From positions 129,163 to 193,162 of the forward strand of contig MNCI01023332.1 in NCBI GenBank assembly GCA_015680685.1: a stretch of 64,000 bases of DNA, given 5' to 3'. Both the position numbers and the translations under genes were made by a program. This DNA comes from Gnetum montanum. Lineage: Eukaryota > Streptophyta > Gnetopsida > Gnetales > Gnetaceae. The notes beneath the pieces are model-generated. The model worked only from the letters and a program-made list of their open reading frames with translations, did not search any database and had not been told where the DNA came from. Shown here one piece after another: positions 57,167 through 64,000 of this stretch (position 1 is the stretch's first letter; every line of letters begins with the position of its first letter).

Positions 57167-57962
57167 TGATGAGTGGTGAGGTACCCCTACACTCAACCAT
57201 ACGAATACAAGCATTACACACACGATCTGGTCGAACTCCACAGACTAAGTGCCTACACGCCTTATGGAACACTTAAGGTTAATCGTTCGTTGTCTTCCGA
57301 GACTTACTTGTATTTGTCATAGTTGTATGGTTAAGTCTGAGGTATGTGATTTTTTATATCTTTTATATTTTATCGCCTATGCTAATGAGGGAAAGGGTGA
57401 AGAGACTAAGTAACTAACTTTAACTAATTAAGTTCTAATGCCTAACATCAGTATCTGTTCCCACTTGCCGTTCACACCCTAAACCAATGCAACCTTTTGG
57501 GATTACCAAATGCTATTCCTTACTAGGATTACCAAGCATAACGCACGTGCTCGAAGCGATCGTATTGAATGCACTTAACTAGGAGTGTTGAGGGTTGAGC
57601 GAGAGATTAATTAACTAATAAAGCATTTAGACAATTAACAATAATTAAAGTCCTAATTAGCTTAGTCCATGCACTGCAAGGTTTATCCAAAAGTTCATAT
57701 TTATTTCTATACACAAACTTGTGCTCAAGTACAATATTTGCTCGAATAAAGATCCGTTCACTTTAGGACTCGTACTGTGGGCACATGGAAATTACTCTAA
57801 CTCTAGAATGGAAAAATGGCAAGAGTTTGGCTATGGTCTAGATCTATATGGAGAAACAAGGGAGAGCTGCCTCTTATTTATAGAAATGGCAGTGGACTGC
57901 AATATCACGTACGATACATCGTGTACGTGATATCGTGGCCGATGCAATATCGCATCCCATCA
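57167..57962 (-). repeat. 3' LTR of G
   Basis: 796 bp, TGATGAGTGGTGAGGTACCC to ATCGCATCCCATCA. GATATCGT/ACGTGATATCG words at 57900-57955; TATA box at 57875-57882, minus strand. Next to it the minus strand reads TCATGGGGGTA, the probable PPT. Confidence 0.88.
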
Positions 57963-59855
57963 TACCCCCATGATTGAATAAAAACTCGTCCTCGAGTTCC
58001 TTACAAAATATTGGGAAGGTATGGGATTATTAACTTAAATGGAACTAATGGTGAATGGGATGACATGTGAACGGATCATCATTACAAAACATGACAAAAT
58101 TAGTGTTCATGACAACAAGAGTGAACACTATGTACATTTGACATCAGGCCTTATTTGGTGGCTAAGAAAGAGAGAGAGAAAAAAAGAAATTTTTTTGCTA
58201 CCACTACCAATATTACACCTTTCGTTGTCTATCCATAACTGTGTCATCCATCTCATTCCTTGCATAGCTGCTTCAGCACCGATCCATTCCAAGTGTTCCC
58301 TCCAAATCCAATCCGTTGTTGTATGATTACCATCTACACACACAACATAGTCTTTATATTAGCAAGGGTAAATGAATCACAATGCAGTTGATACCTTGCT
58401 TCAATAAAAGGTCCATTGGCTGGGTTGTGGTATGGCTGATGCGGATCTGGAGATATAATAATGGTGACTACCGAAGGTGCAGGGGCTAGGAGAAAATCAA
58501 AAAAATTGGGTTAGGACCCCCATGACTAAGAGCGGACCTCCAGTAGTGATATAATGGAGAAAGAAAAAGAACAAGAAAGATGAAGAAAAAGAGACAACTG
58601 TAACATTGATGAAATGGATGTCAAGATGGAAATGAACAAATAGAATTGATTACAAAAAATGTCAAGGGAAAGAATTTAACTGGTGCACCAAATAGGAATG
58701 CCAGTGGGTCCTCCCCAAAGCAGGCTCATGCCCTTAATTCCCTTACAATCCCACATTCAAAGAGTCCATAGGCTCTAGGAATGTCATTTGAAAACAAGAG
58801 TTAAAGTCTTAACCACAAGAATTTACCAACAAGAAAACAATACATCAACTAAAATATACACTAATGATACAGCCAACAATGAGGTGAACAATGGAGAGAA
58901 GGATGGAGAGAAGAGAATGGAATGGAATCCCAAGAACAAGGTGGTGTACAGCCCCTTGTGTATTTCATGGTTAATGTGACTTCATAAATCTCATTCCAAA
59001 TCCAGCCTCAACAAACCACATCCAGTGACTTTGCATTAATACATTCAGCCAATCCATCCACTTGAAGTAACAAGAATGCATCCCCCAAAGAGCCACCACC
59101 ATTCCAATGAAGTGAAGGAGGAGAGAATAGGAAGTGAGAAGGGCCTTAGTTAGAGGGAACATGTTTATTTTAGTTCCATAACTAGTGCTTGTAGCCTAAA
59201 TAATTATTTTGTCTAAGTAGTGTGCTTTGAATCCTCACTATTTTTTTTTATGTTTATACGTGAGAACCACACCATGCAAAGACTTTGTTATTTTTATTAG
59301 CTTAGCTTCCCGATGATGGAGCACTGTCGAAATGGTAAGAAAACTCAAAAATAAAACATCCAAGCACCCAAGAAAATGGCCAACACAAATGCATCAAGTC
59401 CCCTTGAAGTCACACCCTGTTTAATCCTTGAGTCCTTCCTTAGTTTGAGAAATGCCCAGTCAATGATGCGTTGATAGTTCTTATTTAGAAATAGACTGTA
59501 CATTTCCAAGCCAAGAGAGACCATAGAAATTTATGGATGTATGGATGAAGTGAACTCATTTCCTGCTATATCAAAAGAACCATACGTTAGTATCAACATC
59601 GTAACTTAAAGGTAAAAAACAAACATTAGCAATCAATAGAAATAGTTCATGCCATCATTAAGAGCACTTATTGGGTGACAAACTTAACAAAATGGATAAG
59701 ACACACACAAAAATAAAAGAAAAAGTATAAACGATGTTGTAAATCAAAAACAAGAAAATTTAAAAGATTTTGTAAAACAAAAATGTGCAAAACAAAAACG
59801 TGTAAAACAAAAATGTGTAAAATAAAAACTTAAAAGAAACTGAGGGCCTCAAATG
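57963..59855 (-). other. 3' non-coding region of G
   Basis: Collinear with those of I, D and B. AGTCATGGGGG-type words at 57965, 58517 and 59876; the conserved AGTGGGTCCTCCCCAAAG block at about 58702; a short 'aaaacaaaaa' array at 59765-59830. No gene. Confidence 0.7.
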
Positions 59856-59859
59856 ATCA

Positions 59860-60917
59860 GCATAGGTGGCCATCTCCCCCATGACTGAATTAGGAGGGAG
59901 ACATCCAAAATAATGAGCGTGGTCATCCACTATTAGAGGTGTAATTTTCACTGGTTGTTCTTAGTTCATGGAAAGGTTTTGTTTGTTGTACATTAACCAG
60001 TAATCTCTTATCAAGGCTTTCAAGCTTGTATATTGTCATGGCTTCCGAGGGAAAGGTTGTATGAATAATGTAAAGCCCTTCCCACAATGTTTGAAATTTC
60101 GTGCATTGTGGTACATGCATGGGGTTCCAATAAAGGACCTTATCTCCTAGTTGGTACCTAACCTTTCGAATTCTTAAGTCATGACGTTGCTTGTTATGTG
60201 CCTTGTGTATCTCATTTGATGATAGGGCAACCAATTGATTCTCGTCTAGCACGTTTAAAGTTGTCAATCTTTGTTGTTGTGCTAGATCAAGGTCAAGGTG
60301 GAGATCGCATGCCATGGACAGTGTACGGAGCTCAGTTTGAATTGGAAGCTTTGGGAGTTTCCCGTACACTAACTCATAGGGAGAGTAGCCTGTAGGGAGT
60401 TTCCAAGTGGAGCGATATGCCCAAAGGCATCATTCAGTTTAGTGCTCCAATCTTGCCTATATTTGCTAATTGTCCTTGTTAATATTCTAGTAATCTCCTG
60501 ATTAGTGACCTTAGCTTGGCCATTAGCTTGGGGGTGATAAGGTGTAGTCAATTTATGTTCAACCCATTAGCGTTGCATTATTTTTTGAAAGCTTGCACCC
60601 ATGAAATGTGTTTTGTTATCCAAGATAAGTGCACATGGCACACCAAACCTATTAACAACTTGTTGTTGTACAAATCATGCAGTTGTATACGATGTGCAGT
60701 TTGTTACAACAGCTGCTTCGGCCCATTTTGTTAGGTAGTCAACGGAAACAATGATATAAGCTTTTTCATTGGACATTGGTGTAATGGGCCCCATAAAGTC
60801 TATTCCCTAGATGTCAAAGGGTTCCAAGGGTTGAATCCATTATTGTGGACCCTCCATTCTAGTAGTCATTTCACCATCACATTGACAGCGTTCACAGGAT
60901 TGGACAAAATGATGGGC
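59860..60917 (-). pseudogene. G integrase, truncated upstream
   Basis: 59923-60369 is open: KVLYWNPMHVPQCTKFQTLW, EGLYIIHTTFP, SLDKRLLVNVQQTKPFHEL. 60369-60551 has PYHPQANGQAKVTNQEITRI, in which the expected catalytic Glu (QVEVTN in B) is Lys. LDNKTHF near 60610 keeps the second Asp, and GIDFMGP is near 60790. Stops lie between the blocks. The N-terminal zinc domain is cut at the F junction. Confidence 0.8.
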
Positions 60918-62090
60918 TCATGGAGTTCATTCAGGATTGCACTCCATCTTTGGATGAATTTTTTCACTAGCTCTAAAGAAACTTGTTTAATTTGAATTAA
61001 ACTATCCAGTGTGCCTTCAAGCTTTAGATTATACTTGAAACGGGTGACAAACTGATGTAACAAATCCTCTAGAGAGAATATGGAGTTACAGGGTAAGGCA
61101 CGGTACCAGTCTAAGGCTTTTTCCATTAAGGACATAGTGAAAACTCACAAAATTGCATGAGGCCAGGCCTGAAGCAGGATACATTCTAGTCAAAATGTCA
61201 CTAGGTGGGCATTTGGATCTCCCTCTCCATTGTACTTGTTAGCTGAGGTAATGGGATCTCCTTTGGCAAGGTTAATGGTGGAACTGAAGGGTGGATTAGG
61301 TCATCTTGGTAGAAGTCCAACACCTTGATTTCCTCAATGTTTGTGGTTTTAAGGTGCTTTACCTCTTTAGTTAACATGTGCATCATTTGCTTCGTGTCTA
61401 CCCACTCTTGGGTGGTGGGTAGACCAGCGATTGATAGTAGTTTGACTGTTGTATCGTTTGTGGAAAGGGAACCTGTTGGATTGTCAATTGTTGTTGTGGT
61501 GGAACAACATTCAGAGATGGGATCGTAGGGTGTGGTATGCTGTAGAGAGTAGGTTGGTGTTGTTGGACAACTGGTGAAACCCACTACCCAACCACAGGTT
61601 GTGAGGTGACACCTTGAACGTGTTGCGCTGAAGTAGTCAGAGGTGCCCCATGGGTTTGTACTTGTGGTATGTAATGGGTGGATGTGGAAGCTAGTATTTC
61701 TTGTTGAGAAGCTAGTCCTCACATGTATGTAGACAAAGGAGGAAGCATGGTTCCCTCCAGGAAATGTTGGAATAATGGGTTTGTATAGGCACGAGGATTG
61801 ACGGTATGGTACAAATCCCCATGCTCAGATTGGGTGGCAAAGTCATCTTCCTCATTTCCATTCTAAGGCTCTATTGGAGGTGGTTGTAAGGCTTGACTCC
61901 TTGCCATGAGAAGCTAAATCATGAGCTGATGATGGTGTTTGGAAAGGGGGATTATGTCATATACTAAGGGAATGAACTCACGACCTCCCTTGTAGATGAG
62001 CTCATAGTTTCGCTTTGCCTCTCTTTCTATGCGATCGATAGGTAAGTTGGCTTGGATTTTTACACAAATGAAGTTATATTATTCAAGTGT
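60911..62090 (-). pseudogene. F gag, truncated (decayed)
   Basis: Capsid block 60866-61135: MSLMEKALDWYRALP, QFVTRFKYNLKLEGTLDSLI, FIQRWSAILNELHEPI, after which G sequence begins. 61201-61722 is the upstream block (LTKEVKHLKTTNIEEIKVLD, SVPPLTLPKEIPLPQLTS), rich in Thr/Pro/Ser before that. Near 61960-62040 a frame reads REFIPLVYDIIPL, matching E's REFIPSPYDVIPV. Stops and frameshifts occur between blocks. Confidence 0.82.
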
Positions 62091-62154
62091 GAGGATTGTG
62101 TAAGTAGGGTTGATCTGGGAAGATTCCATGATCGCGTGTACAAGTTGATGGCGT

Positions 62155-62395
62155 GTGCAGCGTGAGTAACCCACGGCATGCTTAACTGGTAGTGTGACTG
62201 ACTGACAGTGTGACGAACTACGGCAGTGTGACCAACTATGGCAGCATGACCAACTACAACCTGACTGACTACAGTGTGACCAACTGCAGCGTGACTGACT
62301 GCAGTGTGACCAACTACAACGTGACCAACTGCAACGTGACCAACTGCAGCGTGACCAACTGCAGCATGACCAATTGCAACGTGACCAACTGATTT
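62155..62395. repeat. Array of 15-bp units (GTGACCAACTGCAGC) in F leader
   Basis: About fifteen imperfect units with period 15 or a close multiple. It is open on both strands: the minus strand (sense for F) gives a CSWSR-type repeat, the plus strand a VTNCS-type repeat. It lies between the primer site and gag. The same GCGTGACCAACTG word occurs in the array at 780-980. Confidence 0.88.
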
Positions 62396-62454
62396 GAGTT
62401 TCAGTGTTTGGCAGCATTAGTTGGGTACGTTTCGACAAGATGATAAACAAGGTA

Positions 62455-62474
62455 GGCCCTCCTTCTAGCGCTAA
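62455..62474 (-). other. Primer-binding site of F
   Basis: The minus strand reads TTAGCGCTAGAAGGAGGGCC, as in E with two changes, five bases after the LTR end (TTAGTACA). Confidence 0.7.
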
Positions 62475-63031
62475 TTTACTGTACTAACCAAAATTGTCAG
62501 TGCAAGGCTGGAAGGGAAACAAACATCAAAAGATTATCGAGTAGACACAGCTGACCCTGCCTTCACCCGAGGGCAAGCTGAAAAAGTAAACGAAGGCCGA
62601 GTTCCTTGGATGGTCTGCTTGCAAATCAACCAAGGACTTCCCCAAGCGTAAACTACGGCTTGCGCTGGGTTATTCGTAAACTGATGTTCAAAATGTAAAC
62701 GACGATGCATGAAATTTAATAGAACGTAAACAAAAAACTGTATTGTAAACAAAGCATAAATTGAATTTAAAGCAGAGTAAACAATATAATGGCTGGCAAA
62801 ATGAACTGTATTGTATTGCATAGAAAAGATGTGCACCAATCAAAGCGTAGCTGCACATGTGGATCGCAAGTCAAGCACCAAGCCTTGGGGAGATGTGATG
62901 TGATGTGATGTGATTCAAAAGTGCTTGTATGCTGGGAGTCAAGTGTGTCGAGTGCCCAAGGATTGCTGGTTTGAGTTTCCTCAGTCGTTTAACTTGAAAA
63001 TTTTCAACCCCATTTATGTGAATTGACAAGA

Positions 63032-63039
63032 TATTTATA
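63032..63039 (-). promoter_or_regulatory. TATA box of F LTR
   Basis: The minus strand reads CCCTATAAATATC, about 550 bp from the inner LTR end, comparable to the position in E. Confidence 0.55.
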
Positions 63040-63874
63040 GGGCTAGGCTGGGCTTGGGCACAAAATTCAAGAATGAAATCAACAGCTGGGAGATGAGAGA
63101 AAAATAGATCTAGCAACATGTGTCCAATGGACAACTATGCGTGAGTTGGACATGTGTTGGCAAGCTACGTTCTTGATAGGTTCACCATATCTTACAATGT
63201 AAGGGTCACTCAAGCCCATGGAAATACATACAATTTAGACTATGAGGGCCTAACAAGCCCACAAATGAAGATTTACAATGAAATGATTAATTTACAATAA
63301 GAGGAATCAACCCTGGCTTGCTTAAAACTTCTAGATCTTTGATTTGACCACTTTGACCGCTGCAGGATACCGATTCAGATGTTTCCGTGGCTTTTGAGGC
63401 GTGCCTACTTACACTCACACTGAGCAGTCACACTAGGCGTTCAGTAGACACTCACACTAGGTAGTCATGCTAGGCATGTTCTTAGCATGACCTTAGCCTT
63501 GAAAGCGATCTGAAATTTAAATTTGAATTTGAATTTGTCACTATTTTGGACAGGTCACGCTAGACTCATGCTACAGCGTGACCTTTAATGTGACCTCAGG
63601 AGAATGACATGTTTCACATTGATTTTTGAATTTCTGAAGCCTGTTTCTTGGGTGTAATAGTTGTCTGCCTGTATTTGACCCTGCAAGTTCAAATTTGAGC
63701 CTGAACGTGCCCTGTTCAGAGCTACTTTTGGCAAGTCATGCTGGACTCATGCGGCAGCATGACCTGTAGTGTGACCTCAAAAACTTGCAATTTTGAGCTA
63801 AAATCTAGAATTTATGAAGGCTGGGACCCATAGCTATCAATAGTAGACCCTAACGATGACTTGCACCCTTGAAA

Positions 63875-64000
63875 TCCATCAGCGTATACGCCCAGCGTAT
63901 ACGCCAGCATCCATCAGCGTATACGCCCCAGCGTCTACGCCCAGCGTCCACCAAAGTTCACACGCCCAGCAAGTCTAGCGTATACGCCCAACATATACGT
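63875..64000. repeat. GCGTATACGC array in F LTR
   Basis: Four exact decamers (near 63881, 63895, 63917, 63978) and several one-off variants such as AGCGTCTACGCC within 126 bp. It is the densest and least diverged array of this type in the window and is cut by the window end. Confidence 0.88.

Larger units (their letters stand above)
57167..60917 (-). mobile_element. Athila-like element G, 3' part only
   Basis: 3' LTR, 3' non-coding region and integrase are present in the usual order. The element stops inside integrase at about 60911-60917, where F sequence begins. RT, protease, gag and the 5' LTR are missing. Confidence 0.85.
60911..64000 (-). mobile_element. Tat-like element F, 5' part
   Basis: From the right: LTR (runs off the window), primer site, leader with a 15-bp array, gag to the middle of the capsid domain, then the fusion to G. 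The gag is clearly related to that of E (LDWYRALPCNSIFSLEDLLHQ). Confidence 0.85.
62480..64000 (-). repeat. 5' LTR of F (runs off the window)
   Basis: It starts TGTACTAACC on the plus strand. The stretch 62540-62700 aligns in reverse with the E LTR around 17790-17920 (CCCTCGGGTGAAGG against CCCTCAGGCGAAGG). It is more than 1.5 kb long. It contains a TATA box, a GTGACC-type array (63420-63850) and a GCGTATACGC array (63880-64000), so it combines the repeat families of J and E. Confidence 0.8.

Noticed and set aside
62155-62395. CRISPR-like array
   Set aside because: Units are contiguous without unique spacers, and the context is a plant retrotransposon leader.
63240-63275. Similarity of 'cctaacaagcccacaaatgaag' in F's LTR to the 3' region of I near 15817
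   Set aside because: About 20 bases, no extension on either side; may be chance or an old shared fragment.
1-64000. Host protein-coding genes, tRNA or rRNA genes
   Set aside because: No cloverleaf-type sequence or conserved non-transposon coding block was seen on either strand.

Overview
The window is plant nuclear DNA from a seed plant with a large, repeat-rich genome; the species cannot be told from the sequence. It holds no intact host gene, tRNA or rRNA. Almost every base belongs to LTR retrotransposons of the Ty3/gypsy superfamily, in two groups. The Athila-like group (called A, B, I, D and G here) has LTRs of about 0.75-0.84 kb beginning TGAT and ending CATCA, a primer site matching tRNA-Asp, gag/protease/RT/RNase H/integrase in that order, and about 2 kb of non-coding sequence after integrase. 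The Tat-like group (J, E, F) has LTRs of 1.1 to more than 1.5 kb, a different primer site, and in E a second RNase H.

The core is a four-level nest whose joints can be read to the base. Element B (+ strand, about 10.4 kb once emptied) runs 9677-54031. It was hit inside its RT gene by I (- strand, about 10 kb, 14163-48098). I was hit in its 3' non-coding region by D (- strand, about 7.1 kb, 16711-40633). D was hit inside its 3' LTR by E (+ strand, 16.8 kb, 16890-33712). Each insertion has a five-base target duplication, with one mismatch in each pair. The insertion order is therefore B, I, D, E, and coding decay follows it: E is the best preserved.

To the left lie J (an LTR edge, 1-1584), inserted in the 3' region of A (1585-8889), then a short AT-rich flank. 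To the right of the nest are about 3.1 kb of AT-rich DNA with a decayed MULE-type transposase gene (about 55620-56640), then G (57167 to about 60915), fused at a seven-base microhomology to the 5' part of F (about 60911 to beyond 64000).

The most unusual object is in E. Between the protease and reverse transcriptase frames, on the opposite strand, is a gene of roughly 1,000 codons with at least six, probably seven, short GT-AG introns (about 26990 down to 22636). Reading frames join correctly across five successive introns. Its lesions are a handful of CAG/CAA-to-stop transitions and about three frameshifts. Its sense-strand setting resembles the intron that Ogre-type Tat elements carry between protease and RT, so one gene may lie antisense inside another's intron. 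Other notable structures are LTR arrays built on self-complementary decamers (GCGTATACGC and GCGATATCGC), a threefold 250-bp duplication spanning PPT, U3 and TATA box at the 3' end of B, a motif AGTCATGGGGG repeated at the PPT and at internal sites of the Athila-like elements, and D as a derivative lacking RT, RNase H and nearly all of integrase. A single N at 47250 lies between two copies of the same 49-50 bases and looks like an assembly join.
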